64,000 bases of DNA, from contig NW_009799103.1 in NCBI RefSeq assembly GCF_000213175.1, positions 2,446,033-2,510,032 of the forward strand, given 5' to 3'. Both the position numbers and the translations under genes were made by a program. This document shows, piece after piece, positions 10,259 to 21,099 of the stretch. A model generated the notes under the pieces. It ran no database searches. It was not told the DNA's origin and saw only the letters and a program-made list of their open reading frames with translations. The stretch is from Neurospora tetrasperma FGSC 2508. Lineage: Eukaryota; Ascomycota; Sordariomycetes; Sordariales; Sordariaceae. Position 1 is the first letter of the stretch. Every line of letters begins with the position of its first letter.

Positions 10259-12079
10259 ATGGATCAAAATAGTGAGCCGGCGGCAACCCGTCGCTCAGGG
10301 CGTGCCCGCAAGCCAAACACAAGATATGCGGAACTCAGCTCTGACGACGAACTCAATTCGCCTGCCGGTGTGAAGGCCAGCCGGAAGAGGGTGTCACTCG
10401 ACTCAAAGGCCTCAGCAAAGCTGGAAGAGTCAGCCGATCCCGAGCGATTATCGATGCTCAAGGAGTCGCCCGCTTCAGAGGAGCCAACGACAGCTGTTCG
10501 ACCCCGACGAAGTGCCAAGCGCAAGGCAGCCCCTGAAGTCTTTGACGTGCCCATGGACGTGCTGCAGGCTTCGCTAGGACCGTGGCAAGAAAATGAGCTA
10601 ACAGAATGGCCAAGCTGGACGGACGTAGAGTCTGACCCAGTCTTCTTCAACCGTATTCTCAGACTACTCGGCATACGGGAGGCAAAAGTGAGGGAGGTGT
10701 TGTCTGTTGACGAGGAATCGCTCCTCCTTCTCCCGTGAGTCGATGGCGCTTCCCATGTTGCATCAAGGGGTATCAACTGGTGCTGACTGCGCGTAGGGAA
10801 CCTCTGTATGGCCTAGTGTTCCTATTCCAGGTCATGGAAGAGGAGGAGGAGGATCTGGAACCAGATGAGGAGTTTGGGTTATGGTTCGCCAACCAGGCAA
10901 GTCATTAGTTTCTTCTTTGGCGCCTCCCTCTGTTATCGACTGTGGCTAACCTTGGTTGGTAGACGACCAACAACGCGTGTGCGACAGTCGCTTTATTCAA
11001 CATTATCATGAACGCCCAAGACCTTCCACTGGACATAAATCTGTCCAAATTCAAAGAGGAATCTGGACCGCTATCTCCGCCATTGCGTGGTCACCTGCTC
11101 AGTAGCAGTTCGTGGATCAGGGTAGCTCATAATCATTTTGCAAGGCACGTACAGCATTCCGCTTCCCAGAAGGGCTGACCATAATCGGCTTGAGCTGACG
11201 TTTCAACAGGCGCCTGGACCTTCTCAATGCAGCCTTGGCCCTCGAGAACAAGGTTGAGGAAAGCAAAAAAAAGCGGGCTAGAACCACAGCGCGCCGCAAG
11301 AAGGAGCAGGAGATGGAGGATGCCTACCACTTTGTTGCATATGTGCCAAACCACCGGGACCGTAGCGTTTGGGAACTCGATGGGCTGAAGTTTAACCCCC
11401 GCTACGTCGGTATGTCTCCCCTACTCGACGAAAGAATTTATTCACGATATGACTGACAAATAATGCAGGCAAATTTGAGAAAGGGGCGCACTGGACGAGT
11501 GTAGCGCAACCTGTCATCCAAGAAAAGATGATGGAGTATGAGGCTGATCAGTTGGCGTTTAGCCTCCTCGCTCTTTGCGGAGACCGTCGGGCCGCACTGC
11601 GGCGTCAACTCGCTGTCAACATCCATTGTACGGAATTGCTCAATGATGCATTCCGAAGCGAATCGGCCTGGTTCGAGGAAGGCAATGACTCGTCTTCGTT
11701 CAAGGACCATATCAGCAACTTTCACGATCAGAGTAAGCTGGACGAGTTCCAGCTCAGTACAGACGAAGCTAAACTCATGATCAAAAATTCAGCAGAAGCC
11801 CGTCGGTTGCAAGGTAATATACAAAGCGGTGGGATGGAGATGGCTGAAGCGCTGCTTCTTAGAACAGAGCTCCGCCAGAAGCAGGAGCAAATTCGGGCGG
11901 AGTACTACACAGAAGTTGCGTCTGGGCCGGAGGGTGACGAGGACGGCGATGCTCAGAATGAAGACCCTGGCCGAAGAAAAGACCACACGCCAGCAATTCA
12001 TGAATGGGTGACGAAGCTTGCCGAGCGTGGTGTGCTGAGGGAGCTACACGAACAGGTGGAATCGCGAAACGGTTCATAG
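10259..12079 (+). CDS. UCH37/BAP1-type ubiquitin C-terminal hydrolase (family C12)
   Basis: Five exons: 10259-10734, 10797-10896, 10963-11144, 11210-11409, 11469-12079; 522 aa. It is a cysteine deubiquitinase that removes ubiquitin from C-terminal adducts. The catalytic tetrad can be placed: Gln192 and Cys198 in 'FANQTTNNACATVAL', His293 in 'DAYHFVAYVP', Asp310 in 'WELDGLKF'. The start of the UCH fold is 'WPSWTDVESDPVFFNRIL'. A basic N-terminal tail (~125 aa, 'RRSGRARKPNTRYAE') precedes it. The C-terminal segment 'HEWVTKLAERGVLRELHE' resembles the UCH37-like domain that docks on Rpn13 or INO80, so a proteasome or chromatin partner is likely (inference). Introns 2 and 3 use GC donors: GCAAGT at 10897 and GCACGT at 11145. 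Both are needed to keep 'NQ-TTNNAC' and 'HNHFAR-RLDLL' intact. Confidence 0.93.
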
Positions 12080-13184
12080 ACATACATCCCTCCGAGGACT
12101 GGCCGTCAACTGGGAGGGTACTTGGGGTTATTTCTGCAGTAAAAAGTCATTTCCCAGGGATGCGTAGAGCGACGAAGTGTTTTGATGTTAGGGGGAAAGG
12201 ACTTTGTCACGGCTCAAAGGTCGGAATGTGGGTTTCGATTTTGGACAAAGCCGGGTAACCAAGCAGCCCATTCGCAAAAGGGTTAATTTGATAAACTGAA
12301 AGTGAAACAAGGACAAAAGACGTGTTGGGAGGTCATGACGCGCAGGACTCGTGCCGTCTGGTCTCTCGATCGACGATCGTCTCGAAGCCTTGCTTGGTTA
12401 ACAAGTCTGTATCACACGTTTTTTTGTGACGTAATCTTGGACAATGTCCCCGCGGCCGGGACGAGAAGGGCAGGCGGTCAAGTAAAGGTAGCGAGTCGTG
12501 CCGGCAGAGAAGTGGCTGCCAAACAGCCCAAGGACGATTTGAGAAGGCGGTCTCGAGTCGGTCGACGCCCCGGCTCCCGCCAAGGCCAGATTTCGCTGCG
12601 CAGAATGACGGCATGACCCCTGCCACAAAAGCAGGACCCTGTCATTCCCTTCATCCAGACCTTCAGAGAAGCATTGACCTGGACTGCCCGTAGGGGGGAA
12701 CCTCGAAACCAGAAAGGCACCGTGACCAACAAGCACTTGGATACCTAGGTACCACCACCTTGTTGTTGTCCTGCCGTGATCGAGGTGGTCACGTAGAGGC
12801 ATTCAAACTCGTTCCAGCCCCTCACCAACAAATATTTTTCCCCATCTTCTCCATCTTGAGAGAAAAAGGCCGTAAAAGTCACTTTCTTCAAGTAGTCTTT
12901 TGGTGAGCATCTCCTGCCGCTATCCCTTTGGTATCCCATCTTCACATGCATGCAGAGGCGACTGAATAGCAGGCTGCACCTTCTCTCAGAGCACCAGCTG
13001 ATCAACTTTTTTTTTCTTCTTATTTAGAGGACCCTCCTTGCATCCGGCGACTTCCCCCCCCTCAAGAACCAACCGAAAAGAAATAAAAAGACACGACAAG
13101 CGCCAGACGAGACAACACCCATCTGATCTCTCCCATTCACGAGATTCCAAGTGAATTTTCCACTCCATCTTTACGACCGCAACC
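12080..13184. other. Intergenic region upstream of phosphatidylserine synthase gene
   Basis: It holds the 3' region of the UCH gene and then the pyrimidine-rich leader of the PSS gene, with C/T tracts near 12995-13060. A palindrome TACCTAGGTA lies at 12742-12751. Short open frames on both strands have no coding features. Confidence 0.45.
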
Positions 13185-14367
13185 ATGTCGAAACGGCCGA
13201 GCTATGCGTCGGTCGCCAATGGCGCCGCAGCCCAAGACGACTCCACCTCCGCCGCTGCTGCCGAGTTCGATCGCTGTATGTTTTCCTTCCCTATGCGAAC
13301 CTGTTCGATATCATCTACCATCCGCTGTTTGAAAGGAGCAAGCCCTTGAGCGCTTAAGGTAGACAACTGTTACTAACATGGCGCGTCAATCGGTAGCTCA
13401 CGACAAGCAAAAAATTCTCTTCTCTACAGATGCGGGGCACTTCTCTCTCATTCGCGCGATGCACCTCGCGGATCTCATTACTGAGTTGAATGGTTAGTTT
13501 CTGTTTCCTTGTATCCTCTCGCGCATTCTGTCTGGTTAGCATAGCTTGTGACGCTGGGTTTTGGGGCCATAAGCGTCAAAGCAGCAAGACCGTCACAGCC
13601 TCCGCGATTTTCACCAAGTATGATATCGACGCACAACTTCTGCGCGAGTTGGCATATCATAGAAGACGTGGTCACAGAATGCTAACGCCTCTGCAACTCT
13701 CCTAGGCCTTTGCGGTATCCTCTCCCTCTTCTCTTCTTTGCGGTACTGCCTCGGCGACCCCGCCGACAAGACCAACCTCTACTATGCGCTTGCCTTCCTC
13801 CCCTTTGGCTTGTTTTTCGACTTCATGGATGGCAAGGTCGCGCGTTGGAGGAAGAAGAGCAGCATGATGGGCCAAGAGCTGGACTCGCTGGCTGATCTGG
13901 TACGTGTACACCATTATTGCCCACGCTTTCCCAATTCCTCGACCCCGACCCTCTCCGGGACATCAAGCATTCTAACTCATAACCCATCCAACCAACAGAT
14001 CTCCTTCGGCGTCGCACCCGCTATCGTTGCCTTCGCCATCGGTATCCGTACCCCCCTCGACCATCTCTGCCTTGGCTTCTTCATCCTCTGTGGCCTCACC
14101 CGCCTCGCCCGCTTTAACGTGACCGCGACCGCCATCCCGAAGGACGCCAATGGCAAGGCTGCCTACTTTGAGGGCACGCCGATCCCCACGACGCTCGGTC
14201 TGGACGCCATTATGGCCTACTGGGTGTCACAAGGCTGGATTCATGATTCACTTCCGTGGGGTACCATGTTCCAGGGCACCGCGCTCGAATTCCACCCCAT
14301 TGTCCTCATCTTTATGCTCCACGGGTGCTTGATGACAAGCAAGACCATTCATATTCCCAAGCCTTGA
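13185..14367 (+). CDS. CHO1: CDP-diacylglycerol-serine O-phosphatidyltransferase (phosphatidylserine synthase)
   Basis: Four exons: 13185-13275, 13397-13492, 13706-13899, 13999-14367; 249 aa. It makes phosphatidylserine from CDP-diacylglycerol and L-serine in the ER, the entry to the PS-PE-PC route. The CDP-alcohol phosphatidyltransferase signature DGx2ARx8Gx3Dx3D is complete at residues 104-126: Asp104, Gly105, Ala108, Arg109, Gly118, Asp122, Asp126. Several hydrophobic segments follow, as in the family. The start 'MSKRPSYASVANG' and the spliced 'FDR-SHDKQKILFSTDAGHF' block suit fungal Cho1. Intron 2 (213 nt) is long for this window, and a small skipped exon cannot be excluded. The spliced product already reads smoothly as 'LITELNG-LCGILSLF'. 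Confidence 0.93.
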
Positions 14368-15120
14368 AAGCATAAAGACGGATTAGGGTCTACGAATTTG
14401 TGACGAAAGGAACGAGGGACGGGAATGATTAAGTTGGTTTATGGAAAGGAAAAGGTCTGGATTTCAAATAAGGAAGAGGCCCGCTACGAGTTGGACGTCG
14501 GTGAAGAGAAAGGGAATATTGAGAGACAGAAAGATCTTGGGCAGGAAAGCAAAAGACGGGGAATTCTTTAACAGGTGGAAAGCGGAGACAAAAAGAAAAC
14601 TTAAAAAGTGAAAGAAGAAGAAGAAGAAGGAACTAGCCGTGGGTCTGGGGGGTTTCTGAGAATTGTTGAAATGACTATCATGCCTGCTCTTTTTTTTCCT
14701 GCCATTTTCCTTTCTGGTCACTATCGGGTTGGGTGCATTGTGTAGTACGAGTGTGTACACGCTTTTCTATTTTAGAATACAAATACCCTCTCCCTTTTTC
14801 CCGCCTTCGCCTTCTTGTCCGTACCCCGTCTACGCGGAATCATTTCTTCTGAATTGCAGTGTTTAGGTCTATGCAGAAGCACCAGTGCGCCCGAGCGACA
14901 GGCCACCAAACCATTTCCAAAGAATATCAAAGGCTCCTTAGTATAAGATTCAACAGAAATATTCGCCTCTTTCTCTACCCTTCTGTAACAAGCATATGCT
15001 AGACGACTATAACCCATACTCCTGCCTACGCCGTCCCCTTGCTGCCAACATGAACTTTTAAATTTTTTTAATTTTTGCTTTTTTTTTTGCTTCATGTACT
15101 CCCTAACTTGAGCTGGAGCT
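14368..15120. other. Convergent intergenic region
   Basis: It lies between the 3' ends of the PSS gene (+) and the ThrRS gene (-). An AAG-rich patch occurs at 14618-14632 and A/T runs near 15060-15085, consistent with 3' UTRs. No coding signal was seen. Confidence 0.5.
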
Positions 15121-17619
15121 TTAAGCCTTGACCTCCTCCTTGGTAGCCTCGTCCTTCTTGGGGTTATGGGCAGGGAAAGGGTTGTACATGCCGCGATCGG
15201 CCTTGAGCGCGCGAAGCTTCTCGACGGCCTCCTCGAGAGAGTAGGGCACGTCACGGGCCTGGGTGGAGGTGTCGTCACGGTAACGAATGTTGACCTTGCG
15301 GTTGGTCTTCTCGTCGTCGCCGACGACGAAGATGAAATTGTCTGTGGTGCGTCATTAGAACGCGCAAGTTTGATAAAGGGGAACAGGCTCGCGACTTACA
15401 CTGAGCAAGCTGGGCAGAACGAATCTTCTTCTGGAGGGTGTTGCCACTGCTATCGACATCTGTTGTTGTGGTTTTTGTGTCAGTATTTGATTTTTGTTTG
15501 CCCAATAACGGAGGTGAGTCAGGGAAAACATACCGACGTGAATCTTCTCCTTCTTGAGCGTCAAGGCAACCTCCTTGGCGTAATCAAGGAAGCCCATGCC
15601 AACGGGGATGACCATGACCTGGCGGGGCGACATCCAGAAGGGCCACTTGCCAGCGAAGTGCTCGGCAAGAATGGCAGTGAAGCGCTCGATGGAACCAGCC
15701 ATGGCACGGTGGATCATGACGGGGCGGGCGCAGCCGGCGGTAAGGGGCTTCTTGACAAGAAGAGCCTTCTTCTTCTTCTCCTCACCCTCCTTGGGAGCCT
15801 CCTCCTCCTCCTTAGGAGCTTCAGGCTTGGCAGTCTTGGAGGCAGCCTTGTCCTCATCCTGCTTGACCTGGGCATCAGCGGTCATGTACTCTAGAGAGAA
15901 GTTGATGGGTTGCTGGAAGTCGAGCTGGATGGTGGCACACTGCCAGGGGCGGTTGAGGCAGTCCAAAACAGCAATATCGATCTTGGGGCCGTAGAAGGCA
16001 CCATCGCCCTCGTTCAGCTCCCAGGTGCCTCCAGTAGCAGTGACGAACTCATCGAGAGCCTCCTTGAGGCGAGCCTCGGCACGGTCCCAGGTCTCAATCT
16101 CACCCATGTACTTCTCAGGGCGGGTAGAGAGCTTCAGCTTGAAGGTGAGGCCAAGCATGCCGTAGAAGGACTTCATGAAGTCGAAGAGGTCGGCAACCTC
16201 GGCCTTGATCTGATCCTCACGGCAGAAGATATGAGCGTCATCCTGCTGGAATCTGCGCACACGGGTAAGGCCAGAGAGAGCACCACTGGCCTCGTTTCTG
16301 TGGAGCACACCGAAATCAGCAAGCCTGAGGGGAAGCTCCTTGTGGCTGCGGTCACGGTGACGGAACATCATGGCGTGAGCAGGGCAGTTCATGGGCTTCA
16401 GACCGAACTGCTCCTTGTCAACGTCGAGAATAAACATGTCATCCTTGTAGTGAGCCAAGTGGCCGGACTGCTCCCAAAGAGCGACGTTGAACATGTTGGG
16501 AGTCATGACCTCGTCGTAACCGCGCTTCCAGTACTCCTCCTTGATGTATTCCATGATGGCGTTGTTGATGCGCATACCGTGGGGCAGCCACATGGCGGAG
16601 CCGGGCGAGCACTCCTCGAAGTAGAAGAGCTCCTGCTGCTTGCCAATGAGGCGGTGATCGCGCTTGGCAGCCTCCTCAAGGAACTTCTTGTGAGCGGCCA
16701 TCTGCTTCTTGTCGGGGAACGAGACACCATAGATACGCTGGAGGGAGTCGTTGTTGGCGTCACCAAGGAAGTAGGAAGAGGAGTTCTTCATGATGGCGAA
16801 AGCCTCAATCCTGCTGGTGTCGGGGACGTGAGGACCACGGCAGAGATCGATAAGGGGCCCGTTACGGTAGACAGTAGTTCTGGTGCCGTCGGGGATCTTG
16901 TCTTTGATGATGTGCTGCTTGTATGGGTTGTAGGCGAACATCTTGAGCAGATCCTCCTTGCTCATCTCCAGTCTCTGGAAAGGCTGTTTCTCCTTGACGA
17001 TCTTGGTGACGATGTTCTCGAGGGGCGCCCAGTCGCTAGACTGGACAGCGGCACCGCCGGGAAGAGCCATTTCGTAGTAGAAGCCGTTGTCAACAGGGGG
17101 GCCAATGCACAGGGAGCAGCCGAATCTGCGCTCGCAGGCCTCGCCGAGGATGTGGGCACTCGAGTGCCAGAAAACGAACTTGCCCTGGTCATCGTTGAAG
17201 TCGAGGAGTTCTAGTTTGCAGCTCTTCTCGAGAGGACGCTCCAGATCCCATAGTGTCTCTCCGTCGATTCTGGCGACAACGGTGCGCTTGAAGAGGCTGT
17301 TGGAAATGCCCTTTGCGATCTCGGCGGGGGTGGTCTCGTAGGCCTTGCCGGTCTTGGTGGTGCCGTCGGGCATGGTGATGAGGATGTCATCGCGGGGGCG
17401 CTTGGCCAGCTCCTCCTGCTGCTCCTTGTAAAGCTTGTCGAACAGGTCGAGACGCTCCTGGATAAAGGCAGGAGGAGGGTTCATCTCAAGAGGGCCGGCA
17501 TCGCCGCCAGCGGCGGGGGCACTCTTCTCCTTCTTCTGCTTCTTCTCCTTCTGGGGCTTGTCGCCGCCAATGGCGACCTTCTTGAGGGTCTCGGTGACTT
17601 TTTCGGTAACCTGCTCCAT
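15121..17619 (-). CDS. THS1: Threonine-tRNA ligase, cytosolic
   Basis: Three exons: 17619-15534, 15459-15400, 15341-15121; 788 aa. It charges tRNA-Thr. Domains in order: a Lys-rich N-tail; a TGS domain ('[20 protein letters not shown]'); the second additional (editing) domain with '[16 protein letters not shown]' and 'CRGPHVPDT'; the class II catalytic core with motif 2 '[19 protein letters not shown]' and motif 3 '[17 protein letters not shown]'; then the anticodon-binding domain ending in '...[12 protein letters not shown]'. No N-terminal presequence is evident. Just before motif 3 there is an unusual Lys/Glu/Pro/Ala-rich insert of about 40 residues (about 15745-15880). Codon bias is strong, and as a side effect a long antisense open frame exists. 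A perfect TGACTCA element lies 98 nt upstream of the ATG. Confidence 0.96.
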
Positions 17620-18852
17620 GTTGAAATGTGTCGACAGAACGTCGGGGGGTGTTCGGTTGCGACTGAAGGGTTCCTAAAGATAACGATTTCGCGGGTTATG
17701 TCAGAGGCCCGGGCTGTGACTCACTTTGGACGTGTATGGTCGCAATAGTCCGAAGAGGGACGGAATGTTGGGAAGGAAGGGGGGGGTTGAGACTCACTCT
17801 GACACGACACGATAGCACAGAACTGAAGGGGACGTCTGGACCGACGGGGAACGGAACGAACGAAGGCGGCGCAAAGACACCGACCGCAAGGGGAAATTTT
17901 GGGACACTTTTACCCCGCGGTCCAGATCAGTTAAGGGCAAAAGTGGGGTGCGTTAAAGCGTACTACAGGCGTGTCACTTCTGCTGCGAGCACGAGGTACA
18001 TACTGTACACTAGAAGCCGCATACATATCAGACCCGGAAGGGCAGCAATCATGACACGGACAGGGCGGCACCTACTGTTTGGCAACCTCAAGGGCGGCCG
18101 CCCGGACAGGCAACAACACGGAGCAGCCCAGACAGCAGCGAGACACTCAGTCTAATTATTTGAACATTGAACGAACACCTGCGGGTCATATGTACAACTT
18201 AAACATCAAGTGCGCGTAAAGGCAGTAGAGGTAAGTACTTACACTACGTAAGGTACTGCATAGTGCATACACAGTAAGAGCAGACGCTCGGGCCATCTCT
18301 TCTAAGCCGTTGTGCCATCCCAACTTGAACTTTTGGCACCTTACCATACGGGCCGCAAGTCATAGGTGCCTGCCTGACCTCGCGATAATAAAAGCCAAAT
18401 TTATTAGATAAGGTGCCGTCATTCAAATTCCAGGTACCGAGACGCCTCCCATTCTAAGTTTTGCCTTTACCACTAATGTGACGCCGGAGCAGAAGTGACG
18501 GGAGGGATGACATATTGATTGTTCGACCTCATCCCGGCACGCGGAGCAAGAAAAAGAAGAAGAAGAAAAAGGTTACCGTCTGTCTCTCTGGCTTCCACTT
18601 TGCTTTTGCACTCCCGTCCCTCTTCCCTGTGCCGATCTGCCCCAGTACAAGCACATCGCTGGATTTCCGCTCGACAGTCTCCTCGACTCTCGACCCCAAA
18701 TCCCAGAGCTGAGCTCTTTCTCCATACCTCTGACATCCTGAACAAATCAGCTCCCGACAACTCAGCGTCCAGGATCCGGACCAGCAGTTGCGAGACGCGC
18801 ACATATATTGGCAACCAACACACCTTGGGTGTGCACTTGGGAGAGCCGCGCC
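17620..18852. promoter_or_regulatory. Divergent promoter region ThrRS / F-box gene
   Basis: 1.23 kb between two divergent start codons. The ThrRS side has the TGACTCA box. The F-box side (18520-18850) is a pyrimidine-rich leader. Nothing coding was recognised in the middle part (17736-18155 is open but featureless). Confidence 0.5.
17717..17723. promoter_or_regulatory. TGACTCA bZIP site (Gcn4/CPC1-type) upstream of ThrRS
   Basis: Exact palindromic TGACTCA, 98 bases upstream of the threonyl-tRNA synthetase ATG. This is the core recognised by Gcn4/CPC1-class bZIP activators, which control amino acid biosynthesis and aminoacyl-tRNA synthetase genes in fungi. Cross-pathway control of this gene is inferred from site plus context. 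Confidence 0.6.
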
Positions 18853-21099
18853 ATGACGTCCTCCCCCTCACTGGACCGTTTTCCCGATGAGCTCATCCGC
18901 CACATCCTTCTATATGTCTCGCCCGAGGACAACGTCCTGAACATTCAGCCAGTCTCGCGGCGTTTCTACCACATTGCCAACGAACCGCTGTTATGGCGAT
19001 ATCTTTGCCGAAACTCGTTTACTTTCTGGAAGCCTGAACACTACTTCTTCGCGAAACTGTCGGACCCGAGACCAACTACTATCGAGTGGAAGAAGCTATG
19101 GCTTCGAAGGAAAAGGCAGAACCACTTGATTAAACGCCTCCTGGACGAGATCCTCACAACGAGATACCACCAGCTGAGAAATCTCCAGCGCATCTGTCAG
19201 TTCGGTTACGACGCCAAGGACTTTCTTTTGGAGCAATGTCACGTCGATGAATCCCACGATGACGTTCTGGCCAGAAGGTACGAGGCAGCTCTCTTATGGC
19301 AATGCAGCTTGGTGTTTCAAGTACACTGCACGCAAGGGTCTTGTGTATCAGTCGATCCCCCTCTGATGGTGGCATCTCATTCCTGCTCGGCCCAAGTGGG
19401 ATTTGTCTAGATCCAAAGACCGTTCGGTTACTGAAATGTTCATCCAGGTACTATGCGAATTCAGCATTGGACAGCATCCACAGAGGCATGGCTGTAGAGG
19501 TATGGTCCAAGTGCTATGAAACGGGGACCGATCCGTACTCGGGGCTCGATCGTGCTCTCGGCGCATTCGACCTGTTCGTTCTACACGACCAGCCCCAAGA
19601 CCTTGAATACGTATGTTGAACGCCATCTCTCGCGGCGGATGCATGTTAGCTCACACTTTCTTTTTTCCTCCACAGATATTAAGCACACTGGACACGCTCG
19701 CTCAGAGATTTATGCTGGAGCACCCAGAACATAAGATCATGTCGACAAGGCAGAAGGCTCTAGCCTTGAATCGCTGGCTGAGGGCCCAGAATCTCATGGG
19801 GATGGAGAACGAGACCGTCAACTACCACAACCTGAGGAACTGCCTTCTAGGGCACGCCCTGTCTGACGACGAGCATCCGTCACTTCCCATAATCTCGAGC
19901 GCCATATTTGCTTCGGTTGCCGAACGCCTCGGCATGTCAAGCGCATGTTGTGCATTCCCGAGCCATGTCCACGCGTCTGTGAAGGCTCCTCCAGGTATGA
20001 CCTTGGATGGTGATGTGGAAGAGGACCCCAAAGCCGAACCGGAAACTATGTATCTGAACCCTTACAAGTGGGATGGGGAGGTCACACTTGATGAGCTACG
20101 GAGGGCACTGGTCGAGTTGGGCTGGACTCAAGGGTCAGAGGTGTTTCTGAGGGCGTCACCTGTGCCAATCATCGTCCTCCGAACAGCGGCCAATATCAAA
20201 GCCGCCACGAGTCGAATTCAAAATCTCGCCGACCGATCAGGGGAGCCCATCGAGGTCGAAGCGAAGCGGTTGCGGGCGGGTCATCCAGACATCAACGTGG
20301 AGGCGGCCAAGTATGCCTCGATGTGGGCCGAACTGATGGTCAAGCCGGTTTCCAGTGTTCACTGGGACCATAACCTTGAGACCTTTCTGCACTCATTTGC
20401 CATGTCGTGGGGCGAAGACGCCTGGATCGTTCGCAAATATCTTCTTCCAATGTACGAACAATTCGTCGCATCGCAACCCCACGTGCGCAACCGGGCTGGA
20501 TGGGAAAATGTCCGCGAGATTCTCAACATGCTAGACAACCTCGACAGGAGGGAGGCGGTCGTCACCCGTCGCTACACGCAGGAGATGCAGGAACGCGTGC
20601 GCTACAGGATCGGCCAGGTCTTCCGTCACAAGAGATACGGATGGATCGGAATCATCAACGGCTGGGCAGCTGGGTCTGCAGGCCTTCCGGTTCCGCATTA
20701 CCTCGATGGCTACGAGGATGAAGTCCAGTCTCCAACGACTTCTCCCAGATCTTCAGGGGACAGGCTGCACTCAGAAGGCCAGCTAAGGCCTCAGTTGGCC
20801 AGAGTGTTTTATACATGCATGTACGTGTGGCCATGTCGTTCCCTTGATGTTCTTCCCTCTTTCTTGTTTAATAGCTTGTCTTATTATCAACTTCCACTAA
20901 CACTTGGAGTCACAACAGGAGTTCTAAGAGACCTAGGATTGACCGCTTGCGGGTGGCTCAGAATAGCATCGAGATTATCACCGATCCTAACCTCATTCCC
21001 GAATCGCTCAAGTTCCTGGCGGGCAAGTATTTCAAGCGGTTTGACAGAAAAACCTGCACTTTCGTATCGAACATTAAGGAATCGTACCCCGACGACTAG
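18853..21099 (+). CDS. FBXO21-type F-box protein (F-box + SirB1-like + YccV/hemimethylated-DNA-binding-like domains)
   Basis: Four exons: 18853-19277, 19448-19610, 19676-20820, 20919-21099; 637 aa. It is a probable substrate receptor of an SCF (Skp1-cullin-F-box) ubiquitin ligase. The F-box covers about residues 7-50 ('RFPDELIRHILLYV ... PVSRRFYHIANEPLLW'). A SirB1/transglutaminase-like region follows at about 200-380 ('LPIISSAIFASVAERLGMSS'). A YccV-like domain lies near 503-590 ('RVRYRIGQVFRHKRYGWIGI' and 'PHYLDGYEDEVQ'), completed by the last exon. The spliced joins 'LARR-YYANSAL', 'LEY-ILSTLD' and 'FYTCM-SSKRPRID' read well. This order of domains is known from animal FBXO21 and fungal relatives. 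The substrate is unknown. Confidence 0.9.

Noticed and set aside
11149-11150. GT donor inside GCACGT of the UCH gene intron 3
   Set aside because: Using it shifts the reading frame and destroys the conserved 'FARRLDLL' block; the GC donor four bases earlier keeps it.
15910-17214. 434-codon open frame antisense to ThrRS
   Set aside because: It is opposite a clear, strongly codon-biased gene and its Leu/Val/Gly/Asp-rich translation has no domain. Such antisense frames arise from biased third positions.
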